A DNA stretch of 64,000 nt from Hymenobacter sp. 5317J-9. Lineage in GTDB: Bacteria; Bacteroidota; Bacteroidia; Cytophagales; Hymenobacteraceae. Shown here piece after piece: positions 19,333-27,974 of this stretch. Position 1 is the stretch's first letter. Every line of letters begins with the position of its first letter. Under the pieces are notes generated by a model. It saw only the letters and a program-made list of their open reading frames with translations. It was not told where the DNA came from and did not search any database. Location of the stretch: contig NZ_CP095050.1 in NCBI RefSeq assembly GCF_022921075.1, positions 868,001-932,000 on the forward strand. The letters run 5' to 3'. Made by a program: the position numbers and the translations under genes.

Positions 19333-20433
19333 ATGAAAACCAACACCGCCCTTTCCCCCGCCGAAACCAACCGCTACAGCCGCCACCTGCTGCTGCCCGA
19401 AATTGGCCCGGCCGGCCAGCAGAAAATGAAGGCGGCCCGGGTGCTGGTGGTGGGCTGCGGCGGCCTGGGCTGCCCGGTGCTGCAGTACCTGGCGGCGGCC
19501 GGCGTGGGCACACTGGGCCTGCTCGATTTTGACACCGTGGACGACAGCAACCTGCAGCGCCAGGTGCTCTACGCCACCGCCGACGTGGGCCGACCCAAGG
19601 CTGTTGTCGCCGCCGAGAAACTGGCGGCCCAAAACCCCTTCATCAGCCTGCAAACGCATCAAACGCTGCTGTCGAGAGACAACGTGCTGGAGCTGTTTGC
19701 GCCCTACGAACTGGTGGTGGACTGCTCCGATAACTTTGCCACGCGCTACCTCGTGAACGATGCCTGCGTGCTGCTGAGCAAGCCACTGGTGTTTGGGGCC
19801 ATCTTCAAGTTTGAGGGGCAGGTGTCGGTGTTCAATTACCAGAACGGTCCCACCTACCGCTGCCTCTACCCCGAGCCGCCCGCGCCGGGCGACGCCCCCA
19901 GCTGCGCCGAAATCGGGGTCTTGGGCGTGCTACCGGGGCTGGTGGGCACGCTGCAAGCCACCGAAGCGCTGAAAATCATCCTGGAGCTGGGCGAGGTGCT
20001 GAGCGGCCGCCTGCTGCTGGTGGATGCCTTGGGCATGCGCTTTCAAACGGTGCGTTTCCGGGCGGTGGCGGCCAATCAGCAGCTCACGGCGCTGGCGCCC
20101 GACTACGCTGCTTTCTGCGGCGAAGCCCCGATGGAAGCCGCTCCGCAGCGTGCCCCCGAAATCTCGGCCGACGACCTGAAAGCCTGGCAGCAAAGCGGCC
20201 GGCCGCTGCAGCTGCTGGATGTGCGCGAGCCGCACGAGGCCGCCCGCCGCAGCATCGGCGGCCGGCTTATTCCGCTGGGCCAGCTGGGCGGAAGGCTGAC
20301 CGACATAGCCGCCGATGTGCCAGTGGTGGTGCATTGCGCCAGCGGCGTGCGCAGTCAAAAAGCAGCCCAGCTGCTGCTGGCGCAAGGTGTTGGGGAAGTA
20401 TACTCGCTGCGCAACGGACTGGCCGATTATTAA
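19333..20433 (+). CDS. thiF: ThiF/MoeB-type adenylyltransferase with C-terminal rhodanese domain
   Basis: A 366-residue E1-like enzyme that adenylates the ThiS C-terminus. The nucleotide-binding site VLVVGCGGLGCPVLQYLAAA, the Arg finger region SNLQRQVLY and the catalytic DCSDNFATRYLVNDACV are present (residues ~35-135). Residues ~280-366 form a rhodanese domain with active-site loop HCASGVRSQ, which can supply persulfide sulfur to the same carrier. The structural zinc site appears degraded: only single Cys residues are seen where paired C-x2-C are usual (YRCLYPEPP, AAFCGEAP). It is last in the thi group, and its stop overlaps the convergent gene by four bases. ATG 19333 was chosen over a TTG six bases earlier. 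It might also serve MoaD. Confidence 0.9.
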   Translation: MKTNTALSPAETNRYSRHLLLPEIGPAGQQKMKAARVLVVGCGGLGCPVLQYLAAAGVGTLGLLDFDTVDDSNLQRQVLYATADVGRPKAVVAAEKLAAQNPFISLQTHQTLLSRDNVLELFAPYELVVDCSDNFATRYLVNDACVLLSKPLVFGAIFKFEGQVSVFNYQNGPTYRCLYPEPPAPGDAPSCAEIGVLGVLPGLVGTLQATEALKIILELGEVLSGRLLLVDALGMRFQTVRFRAVAANQQLTALAPDYAAFCGEAPMEAAPQRAPEISADDLKAWQQSGRPLQLLDVREPHEAARRSIGGRLIPLGQLGGRLTDIAADVPVVVHCASGVRSQKAAQLLLAQGVGEVYSLRNGLADY

Positions 20434-21035
20434 TCAGCCAGCGAGTGCAACGTGCGGAAGGCCGCTACCGGGTCGGGGCTTTGCCACACGGCGCCCAGCA
20501 CGGCCGCCCCGGCAAAGCCTGCCTGCCGCACGGACGCCAGGCGTGGGGCATCGATGCCGCCCAGAGCCACTACCGACGGAGCATAACCAGGGCGTTGGCG
20601 AAGCTGCCGTAGCGCTTCGGCCACTGTTTCAAGGTCGAAGGCTGCGGCGTAATTCTCTTTGCTGAGGCTGTCGAAAATCGGGCTTAGGAACACGTAGTTG
20701 TAGCGGCGCCGGTGCTGCCGGATTTCGGCCAGTGTGTGGAAGGACGTGGACAAGCTCTGGCCCGGTGCCAGGGTTGGGCGAGTGTTGGCCGCCCGGGCGG
20801 CGGCGGTGAGGTGGGCGCCGCCCAGGCCCAGCTCGGCCACCAGCGCGTGGTGCGAGTGCAGCACCAACCGAGGATGAAATTCGGCCGGAATAGCAGCCAC
20901 ATATGCCGCCATTTCGCTCAGTCCCCAGCCGGGCTTGCGCACATGAAAGCGCGTGAGGCCAGCGGCTAGCATTTCGCTCACCAAAGTGCTTTCGTGGGCC
21001 ACGGCGTGCGGGGGCGAAATGACGATGAGCTGCAT
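20430..21035 (-). CDS. ThiE/TenI-like thiamine phosphate synthase family protein
   Basis: A 201-residue TIM-barrel protein of the ThiE/TenI superfamily, start MQLIVISPPHAVAHE. Recognisable parts are RFHVRKPGWG (where ThiE has 'LRxK'), LVLHSHHALVAELGLGGAHL, YVFLSPIFDSLSKENYAA (like ThiE/TenI 'g.vf.T.sK') and VVALGGIDAPRLASVRQAG. It converges on thiF and overlaps its stop by four bases. It may act as a TenI-type aminase/tautomerase or as a second coupling enzyme. Since a canonical ThiE exists in the main group, a salvage or tautomerase role is the more likely inference. The longer upstream reading was rejected because it overlaps the HD gene and lacks family similarity. Confidence 0.8.
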   Translation of the reverse strand: MQLIVISPPHAVAHESTLVSEMLAAGLTRFHVRKPGWGLSEMAAYVAAIPAEFHPRLVLHSHHALVAELGLGGAHLTAAARAANTRPTLAPGQSLSTSFHTLAEIRQHRRRYNYVFLSPIFDSLSKENYAAAFDLETVAEALRQLRQRPGYAPSVVALGGIDAPRLASVRQAGFAGAAVLGAVWQSPDPVAAFRTLHSLAD

Positions 21036-21055
21036 GGGTGCTGGGCGCACGCGCT

Positions 21056-21664
21056 TCAGGTGGTGAGGCCGGATACGGGCCAGTTGGCCAGCCGGGCCAG
21101 AATGTGGTCGAGCCGGGCCTGCTTGGGCGCGGCGCGTCGGGCAATGGTGGTGCGCGTCCAAAAGCGGTGGCCAGTGAGAAAATTGGCCTGCAGCTGAAAC
21201 CAGGCATGCTCGTCGGCGATGAGCTGCCGGGCGGTAAGCTCGCGGAACAAGCTGGTCGATATCGGCTCGAAGTCGTCGCGGCCCAAGTAGTCGAGGTCGG
21301 CGTCGCACAGGATTTCGGCCAGGTGGCTTTGGGGCTCCTGCGGGTATTTGGTGGCCAGTATCAGGGCGCAAATCTGCTCAATCTGGCCGGGCGTGTAGCC
21401 GAAGCCGGGCAGCGTGGCGCGGGCCAGCTCGCAGCCCTGCGCCTCGTGGCCCTGGTAGGCCTGCAGGAAGCCGGCGTCGTGGTAGAGGGCGGCGGTGCGC
21501 AGCAGGGCCAGGGGCTCGGGGTCGGTAAGCCCCTCGGCCGCGGCCAGCTCTCGGGCCACTTCGGCCACGTCGAGGGTGTGGTGCAGGCCGTGGTAATAGA
21601 GCGTGGGGGAGAGGCCGCGCCGCAGCTCATTCACGATAAAACTTTCGGCGGCTTGGTGGTTCAT
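21056..21664 (-). CDS. HD-domain phosphohydrolase-like protein
   Basis: A 202-residue soluble protein with HD-superfamily metal ligands: the first His in YYHGLHHTLDVAEVA, the His-Asp pair in AALYHDAGFLQ, and a later Asp in EILCDADLDYLG. HD proteins hydrolyse phosphate esters, often of nucleotides or cyclic nucleotides; the exact substrate cannot be read. It lies 20 bases upstream of the ThiE/TenI-like gene on the same strand and may be cotranscribed with it. It is divergent from the kinase array. The start at MNHQAAESF gives a normal compact HD protein; upstream sequence is promoter-like, not coding. Confidence 0.82.
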   Translation of the reverse strand: MNHQAAESFIVNELRRGLSPTLYYHGLHHTLDVAEVARELAAAEGLTDPEPLALLRTAALYHDAGFLQAYQGHEAQGCELARATLPGFGYTPGQIEQICALILATKYPQEPQSHLAEILCDADLDYLGRDDFEPISTSLFRELTARQLIADEHAWFQLQANFLTGHRFWTRTTIARRAAPKQARLDHILARLANWPVSGLTT

Positions 21665-21835
21665 GCGGCGGAGGGCGCGGCCCGGAGCGGCCCGGACGGG
21701 CGCAAAGCAACTACGTAAAATACGAATCGGAAAAGCAATTGGTAGCCAGCGGATAAGCCAGCCCGGTAATTCGCCGGTCGAGCTTGGCCGGATGCGCAGA
21801 ATTAGTTCATCTTTACGACATGACAGCGCAGGCAG

Positions 21836-21843
21836 TAGCTTTG
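21836..21843 (+). promoter_or_regulatory. candidate -7 box for the kinase array
   Basis: TAGCTTTG fits TAnnTTTG and lies 182 bases before the first kinase ATG. A TTTA 22 bases upstream could be the -33 part. Weak evidence by eye. Confidence 0.35.
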
Positions 21844-22025
21844 GGGGTTGTGCGGGCGGCAACCCGGGCCGGAGTTCGGCGTGGGGCGTGGCTTGCACGG
21901 TTTTTGTGTATTGCGACGGCGCCCGGCTGCAGGTGGGCCGCGGCGGGCCGGCGGCCGGCCGCGGCCCCCGCCACGGCCGGCATCGTTGCGGCGTTTGCCT
22001 GCCGCCTTCACGCTGGTTTCTACCC

Positions 22026-24245
22026 ATGAAATGGATTCTTACGGTGTTGGCGGTGTGGGCGCTGAGCGGGGCGGCGCACGCCCAGCGGCGCTACTGGGAC
22101 GCCGACGCTGATTCCCTGGCCCGTGTGCTGCCGCAGCAGCCGTCCGACTTGGCCCGGCTGCGCACGCTGGTGCACCTGCTGGACCTGCGCCCCACCAACG
22201 CCGCCGCGCTGCCGCTGCTCGACCAGCTGCTGGCCCTGAACCAGCGCCTCCAAACCCTCGACGACGAGCCCTACCGCCGCCTGCGCGCGGGCTTGGCCCT
22301 GTGGCAGCGCACCCCCAACGCCGCCGCCCTGACCGCCATGAAGGCCGCCGTGGCGGAGTTTGACCGCGCGGGTCGGCCCATTCCGTGGCTGCTGATGAAC
22401 CTGGTGAGCCTCTACAACCAGCTGAACCAGATGCGGGAGCGCAAGGAGTACTACGACGAAAAGCTGGCCTACTACCGGGTGCGCGGCGCTACCGAGAACG
22501 TGGCCGCCTGCTACGTGTCGCAGGGCGCGTACTACCGCCGCCTGGGCGATTACAACCGTTCCATCAACAACACGCTGCGCGCGGCCGACATGGCCCTGGG
22601 CTTCAGCCGCAAGCTCTACATCAACGAAATCATCGTGACCGGCGGCATCTACGCCGACTGGGGCAACCACGCCAAGGCCGTGCAGTACCTGAGCCAGGCC
22701 CAGGCGCTGCCCGAGTTCCGGCGGGTGCAGGGCACCAACCGGGTGTTCACGTTTCTGGCGCTGTCCAAGCTGTTTGGGCAGCTGCACAAATACCCCGACG
22801 CGCTGCATTCGGCCGATTCGGCCCTGGCCGCCCGCGTCGACGAGCCCTACGAGCGGCAGCTGGACCGGGCCTTTGCCTTGGTGCAAAAAGCGTCTGTGCT
22901 GCTCCAGATGCGCCTGCCGGCCCAGGCCCGGCCGCTGCTGCGCCGCGCCCAGCAGCTCGACGACTCCCTGGACCTGCCCACCTCCAGCGGGCCGGGCGAG
23001 TTTGAGCTGGACGCCACCTGGGCCCGCTACTACACTACCCAAGGCAACCACCGCCTAGCTGAGCACCACTGGCTGCGCGCCTACCAGAAAGCCACCGCCG
23101 CCCGGCTCGACAAGCTGCGCCCGCGCTACCTGCAGGAGTTGGCCGCCTTCTACGACGCCCGCGGCCAGCTGGTGGAAGCCCAGCGCTACTCGCGCGCCTA
23201 CATTGCCCTCGCCGATACGCTCAGCGTAGCGCAGGCAGCCTTCCATGTGGCGCAGTACGAAAACGAGCGCATCGAGCAGGCCAAAAACGCGCAAATCAAC
23301 GAGCTGCGCCAAGCCCAGGCCGTGCAGGCCGAGCGGCTGCGCCTCGGCAACTGGCTGTTGCTGGGCGCGCTGGTGGCGGTGCTGGTGGTGTCGGGGCTGA
23401 GTGCTTTCATCTACCGGCAGCTGCGCGTGAACCGCCGCACGCTGGACCAGCTCCGGCAAACGCAGTCGCAGCTGGTGCAGGCCGAGAAGATGGCCTTCCT
23501 AGGCGAGCTCACGGCTGGCATTGCCCACGAGCTGCAAAACCCGCTCAACTTCATGAAAAACTTCGCCGAAGTGAGCACCGACCTGGTGGAGGACATGAAC
23601 GGCCGCGGCCCGGCCCGGTCGGCGGGCCTGGAGCAGGAAATTCTGGTGGGCCTGAAGCAGAACCTGCAGCAAATCAGCCAGCACGGCCAGCGGGCGTCGT
23701 CCATCATCAAAGACATGCTGGCGCACTCGCGCTCCGGCACGGGCCCGCGCGAGCTCAGCGACCTCAACGCCCTGGCCGACGAGTCGCTGACGCTGGCCTA
23801 CGACGGCCTCTGCGCCCAGGACAAAACCTTCCGGGCCACGCTGGGTAAAAATTTCGACACCCAACTGGCCCCGGTGCCCGTGGTGGCGCAGGACCTGGGC
23901 CGGGTGCTGCTCAACCTGTGCACCAACGCCCTGCACGCCGTGCGCCAGCGCCAGCGCGAAGCTCAGGAATCGGGCGCTGCCTACGAGCCCACCGTCACCG
24001 TGAGCACCTGCCGGCCCAGCGGGCGCGCAGTCGAAATCCGGGTGAGGGACAACGGCACGGGCATGCCCGAGAGCGTGCAGGCGAGGATTTTTCAGCCCTT
24101 CTTCACCACCAAGCCTGTGGGCGAGGGCACGGGCCTGGGCCTGAGCCTGAGCCACGACATCGTGACCAAAGGCCACGGCGGCACCCTCACCGTGGAAAGC
24201 CGCGAGGGCGAGGGCACCGAGTTTGTGGTGCGCCTGCCGGCGTAG
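22026..24245 (+). CDS. sensor histidine kinase 1, TPR-type periplasmic sensor
   Basis: A 739-residue membrane kinase. It begins with a signal peptide (MKWILTVLAVWALSGAAHA), then ~390 residues of helical TPR-like repeats facing the periplasm, one membrane segment (LGNWLLLGALVAVLVVSGLS, ~440-460), a coiled coil, a HisKA-like region with His501 in GIAHELQNPLNF, and an ATPase domain with N-box NLCTNALHAV, G1 DNGTGMP, F-box FQPFFTTKP and G2 [11 protein letters not shown]. It autophosphorylates on His501. It is the first of four consecutive kinases, followed by a receiver and a receiver-cyclase, with no receiver of its own. The ATG preceding the signal peptide was chosen. Confidence 0.92.
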   Translation: MKWILTVLAVWALSGAAHAQRRYWDADADSLARVLPQQPSDLARLRTLVHLLDLRPTNAAALPLLDQLLALNQRLQTLDDEPYRRLRAGLALWQRTPNAAALTAMKAAVAEFDRAGRPIPWLLMNLVSLYNQLNQMRERKEYYDEKLAYYRVRGATENVAACYVSQGAYYRRLGDYNRSINNTLRAADMALGFSRKLYINEIIVTGGIYADWGNHAKAVQYLSQAQALPEFRRVQGTNRVFTFLALSKLFGQLHKYPDALHSADSALAARVDEPYERQLDRAFALVQKASVLLQMRLPAQARPLLRRAQQLDDSLDLPTSSGPGEFELDATWARYYTTQGNHRLAEHHWLRAYQKATAARLDKLRPRYLQELAAFYDARGQLVEAQRYSRAYIALADTLSVAQAAFHVAQYENERIEQAKNAQINELRQAQAVQAERLRLGNWLLLGALVAVLVVSGLSAFIYRQLRVNRRTLDQLRQTQSQLVQAEKMAFLGELTAGIAHELQNPLNFMKNFAEVSTDLVEDMNGRGPARSAGLEQEILVGLKQNLQQISQHGQRASSIIKDMLAHSRSGTGPRELSDLNALADESLTLAYDGLCAQDKTFRATLGKNFDTQLAPVPVVAQDLGRVLLNLCTNALHAVRQRQREAQESGAAYEPTVTVSTCRPSGRAVEIRVRDNGTGMPESVQARIFQPFFTTKPVGEGTGLGLSLSHDIVTKGHGGTLTVESREGEGTEFVVRLPA

Positions 24246-24347
24246 GGGCTCGCGGGCGCGGCGCCGGCAATGGTTCGGCGGCTGCTGATTAACATTGCCG
24301 CGCACTTCGTCGGGGCCGGGTCCCGGCCACGCGCTGCATCGACTTTC

Positions 24348-25730
24348 ATGGCAAACTATTCAAGCTTTGGCGACATTCTAATCATAGCCCCGCTGGCGTA
24401 TGGCGTGGTGGGGGCGCTGCGCAAGTTCCTGGACCTGCCCCGGCGCATGCCCCGCGGCAACCGGGCCCTGAACTGGATTTGGGTGCCCGGCGTGCTGCTG
24501 TACCTCGGCGCTCGCGCGCTCGACGTGCGCAGTGCCAACCTCGACGACGCTTATTTGCTGCTGGTGCTGAGCGTGGTGGTGGCCGTGGTGGTGGCCGTGC
24601 GCGACTACCGGCCGGCCCGCTCGCTGCTGCTGGCCGTGAGCCCGTTTTTGCTCTACAAGCTGGTCGAATTTGTGGTGGAATCGCCCACGGGCAAGGTGCC
24701 CAAGCAGTACGACGCCGCCCTCGATACGACGCAAGCGTTTGCCATTATCTGGCTCATTACCTTTATTTTCATTGCGCGCAGCCAGAAAAAGCAGCTGGAA
24801 AAAGAGCGGCTGCAGCGCGAAGAAGAAGACAAGGCCAAGCGCCTGATTGAGGCGCAGAATGCCGAGCTGGAACGCCTGGTGAACGAGCGCACCGCCGCCC
24901 TCACCCACCAGGCCGAGGAGCTGCGCACGGCCCTCACCGAGCTCAAAACCACGCAGGCGCAGCTCATTCAGAGCGAGAAGATGGCCAGCCTGGGCGAGCT
25001 CACCGCCGGCATTGCCCACGAGATTCAAAACCCGCTCAACTTCGTCAATAACTTCGCCGAAGTCTCGGCCGAGCTGGTGACGGAGCTGGAAGAGGAGCGC
25101 GAAAAGCCTGACCGCGACCTGGAGCTGGAAGCCGACCTGCTGGCCGACCTCAAGCAGAACCTGCAGAAGATTCATCAGCACGGCGGGCGCGCGGCCAGCA
25201 TCGTGCGCGGCATGCTGGAGCACTCGCGGGCCAGCTCCGGCGAGCGGGTGCCCACCGACCTCAACGCCCTGGCCGACGAGTACCTGCGCCTGGCCTACCA
25301 CGGCCTGCGCGCCAAGGACAAGAGCTTCAACGCCACGCTCAAGCCCGACTTCGACCCCAGCCTGCCGCCCGTCGAAGTCATTTCGCAGGACCTGGGCCGA
25401 GTGCTGCTCAACCTGCTCACCAATGCTTTTTACGCCGTGAAGCAGCGCCAGCAGCGCGGCGAGCCCGGCTACGCGCCCACCGTGAGCGTGAGCACGCGCC
25501 GCGAGGGTGACCAAGTGGAGCTGCGCGTGAAAGACAACGGCACGGGCATGCCCGAAAGCGTAAAGGCCAAAATCTTCCAGCCTTTCTTCACCACCAAGCC
25601 CACCGGTGAGGGTACGGGCCTGGGCCTTTCGCTGAGCTACGACATTGTGACGCAGGGCCACGGCGGCACGCTGGCCGTGGAAAGCCGCGAGGGCGAAGGC
25701 ACGGAATTTATCATTAGCTTGCCGGCCTAA
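24348..25730 (+). CDS. sensor histidine kinase 2, integral membrane sensor
   Basis: A 460-residue kinase with about five hydrophobic segments in its first 160 residues (ILIIAPLAYGVVGAL, AYLLLVLSVVVAVVVAV, FAIIWLITFIFIA) and no large periplasmic domain. A coiled coil (residues ~150-210) leads to the dimerisation helix with His224 in [12 protein letters not shown] and an ATPase domain ([33 protein letters not shown]). The ligand is probably membrane-associated or the redox/electrical state; this is inference. The kinase core is nearly the same as those of its three neighbours. It starts 102 bases after kinase 1. An earlier in-frame start at 24270 would add 26 residues. Confidence 0.9.
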   Translation: MANYSSFGDILIIAPLAYGVVGALRKFLDLPRRMPRGNRALNWIWVPGVLLYLGARALDVRSANLDDAYLLLVLSVVVAVVVAVRDYRPARSLLLAVSPFLLYKLVEFVVESPTGKVPKQYDAALDTTQAFAIIWLITFIFIARSQKKQLEKERLQREEEDKAKRLIEAQNAELERLVNERTAALTHQAEELRTALTELKTTQAQLIQSEKMASLGELTAGIAHEIQNPLNFVNNFAEVSAELVTELEEEREKPDRDLELEADLLADLKQNLQKIHQHGGRAASIVRGMLEHSRASSGERVPTDLNALADEYLRLAYHGLRAKDKSFNATLKPDFDPSLPPVEVISQDLGRVLLNLLTNAFYAVKQRQQRGEPGYAPTVSVSTRREGDQVELRVKDNGTGMPESVKAKIFQPFFTTKPTGEGTGLGLSLSYDIVTQGHGGTLAVESREGEGTEFIISLPA

Positions 25731-25799
25731 AAGTCAATTTTAACCGGGATTAATTCTAACCGCAACAGATGAACTGCGGCATGGTGCCGGCGTTTGCCT

Positions 25800-27962
25800 A
25801 TGCGTCTAGTTCTACTGCTCGCGGCCCTGGGGCTGCTTTTTGGGGTTGCCACCGCCGCGCCGCTGCCGGCTGATACGGCGGTGCTGCGCATCAACCGTCT
25901 GCCCGCCACGGGCAGGTTCCTGCTGCAAAAAGGCTGGCGCTACCACGCCGGTGACGACCCCGCCTGGGCCCGGCCCGACTTCGACGACCGCGCTTGGGAC
26001 ACACTCAATCCCACCCGGCCACGGCGCGCGCAGCCGCGGGCTGTGCAAACCGGCATCAGCTGGCTGCGGCTGCGCTTCCGCCCCGGCGACAGCCTGCGCG
26101 GGCACGACCTGCTGGTCAATTTCGGGGAACTGGGTGCTATTGAAGTATACCTCAACGGCCAGTTGGTACAACGACAAGGTATCATCAATGCCGACCCCGC
26201 TCGGGTGGTGCCCCGGGGGCGCTTTCCGCAACCTGGGCAAGCGCCGGCGGGCGGGCCAGCCGAGCAGGTGCTGGCCGTGCGCTACGCACCCTGGCAGCCG
26301 CCTTTCCTGATGGGAGCTGACCGAGGCCCGCAGCTAACAGCCTTTTTGTTCAGCCCGCAGGTATTCTGGCAGGGGCAGGCCAGGGAAAGAGATAACGCCC
26401 GGATATTCCTAGTGTTGCTGGGATTTTCGGTTATGCTGGCCCTGCTGCACTACGCCTTTTACCGCTACAACCCGGCCCAGCGCGCCAACCGGTATTTTGC
26501 CCGCTTTGCCTTGGCGGCGGCGCTGGCCTCGCTGGGTGCCTATTTCAATTTCACCCAGCCTTTCGATTCGTTATGGACTTATCTGACGGTGCACGTCGCC
26601 AGCAATTTGCTGGCGTGCATGGCCGGCCTGTGGTGCGTGCGGGCCTTGTATGCCTTGTTCCACGAGCGGCCCGGGCGCGTTTACGCCGGCTTGTGGGTGT
26701 GGTTCGCAGGGGCCGTGCTGACGCAGGTGCTGGCTCCTTTTCATCCAACGACGGGTTATCTGTGGGCTGGCCTGGGCGTTGTAATCAATGCCGAGGAGTT
26801 GCGCCTGACCGTGCGGGCCTTGCGGCAGCGGCGGCGCGGGGCCTGGATTGTCGCCGTTGGCTTTGCGGGCGGGCTGCTGGCCGCGCTGGGCTATGCGGGC
26901 GGGATATTGCTGTCGGCGCCGCTGCTGCTGCAAAATCTACTCATCGTGAACATTTTTGCGCTGCCAGCGCTGGGCATTTCGCTATTTTTGGCCCGCGAGT
27001 TTGCCCTCGATGCCGGGCTGCTGCAAGTGAAACTGGCCGAGGTGGAGCGGCTTTCGGCCCAGACCATCGCGCAGGAACAGGAGAAACAAGCCCTGCTGGC
27101 TCAGCAAAACGAAACCCTCGAAACGCAGGTGGCCCAGCGCACCGGCGAGCTGCAACGCTCGCTCACCGACCTACGCGCTACCCAGGCCCAGCTCATCCAG
27201 AAAGAAAAGATGGCCAGCCTGGGCGAGCTCACGGCCGGCATCGCCCACGAAATTCAGAACCCCTTGAACTTCGTCAACAACTTCTCGGAGGTGAGCCAGG
27301 AGTTAATGGAGGAGCTGGAAGAAGAGCAGGCCAAGAGTATTCGCGACGCGGCGCTGGAAGCCGAGCTGGTGAGCGACCTGCGGCAGAACCTGGGCAAAAT
27401 CAGCCACCACGGCAAGCGGGCGGCAGCCATCGTCAAAGGCATGCTGGAACATTCGCGCACGAGCACCGGCGAGCGCGCCCCGACGGACCTGAACCAGCTC
27501 TGCGAGGAATACTTACGCTTGGCTTATCAAGGCCTGCGGGCCAAAGACAAAACCTTCAACGCCACGCTGGAAACGGATTTTGCGCCGGGCCTGCCGTTGG
27601 TTTCGGTGGTGGGCGCGGACGTGGGGCGGGTGCTGCTGAATCTGCTCGGCAATGCGTTTTACGCCGTGCAAAAGCGCCAGCAAACCGGCGAGGCCGGCTA
27701 CCAGCCCACCGTCACGGTCAGCACAAAGCAAGTAGGGCAACAGGTCGAAATCCGAGTGGCCGACAACGGCACGGGCATGCCGGCCGCGGTGCAGGCGAAA
27801 ATCTTCCAGCCTTTTTTCACCACCAAGCCCACGGGCGAGGGCACGGGGTTGGGTCTCTCGCTCTCGCACGACATCATCGCCCAGGGCCACGGCGGCGCGC
27901 TCACGGTGGCGTCTCAGGAAGGGAAATTCACCGAGTTTCTGATTAGCTTGCCACTTAATTGA
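25800..27962 (+). CDS. sensor histidine kinase 3, 7TM-type with beta-sandwich sensor
   Basis: A 720-residue kinase. A signal peptide ([20 protein letters not shown]) is followed by a ~170-residue periplasmic jelly-roll of 7TMR-DISM extracellular type ([51 protein letters not shown]), then seven hydrophobic helices (~195-400), a coiled coil, His483 in [12 protein letters not shown] and a complete ATPase domain ([23 protein letters not shown]). The outer domain resembles carbohydrate-binding folds, so a sugar ligand is possible. It follows kinase 2 by 69 bases. Start ATG 25800; a TTG two codons earlier is also possible. Confidence 0.91.
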   Translation: MRLVLLLAALGLLFGVATAAPLPADTAVLRINRLPATGRFLLQKGWRYHAGDDPAWARPDFDDRAWDTLNPTRPRRAQPRAVQTGISWLRLRFRPGDSLRGHDLLVNFGELGAIEVYLNGQLVQRQGIINADPARVVPRGRFPQPGQAPAGGPAEQVLAVRYAPWQPPFLMGADRGPQLTAFLFSPQVFWQGQARERDNARIFLVLLGFSVMLALLHYAFYRYNPAQRANRYFARFALAAALASLGAYFNFTQPFDSLWTYLTVHVASNLLACMAGLWCVRALYALFHERPGRVYAGLWVWFAGAVLTQVLAPFHPTTGYLWAGLGVVINAEELRLTVRALRQRRRGAWIVAVGFAGGLLAALGYAGGILLSAPLLLQNLLIVNIFALPALGISLFLAREFALDAGLLQVKLAEVERLSAQTIAQEQEKQALLAQQNETLETQVAQRTGELQRSLTDLRATQAQLIQKEKMASLGELTAGIAHEIQNPLNFVNNFSEVSQELMEELEEEQAKSIRDAALEAELVSDLRQNLGKISHHGKRAAAIVKGMLEHSRTSTGERAPTDLNQLCEEYLRLAYQGLRAKDKTFNATLETDFAPGLPLVSVVGADVGRVLLNLLGNAFYAVQKRQQTGEAGYQPTVTVSTKQVGQQVEIRVADNGTGMPAAVQAKIFQPFFTTKPTGEGTGLGLSLSHDIIAQGHGGALTVASQEGKFTEFLISLPLN

Positions 27963-27974
27963 GTAAGCCAGCTA

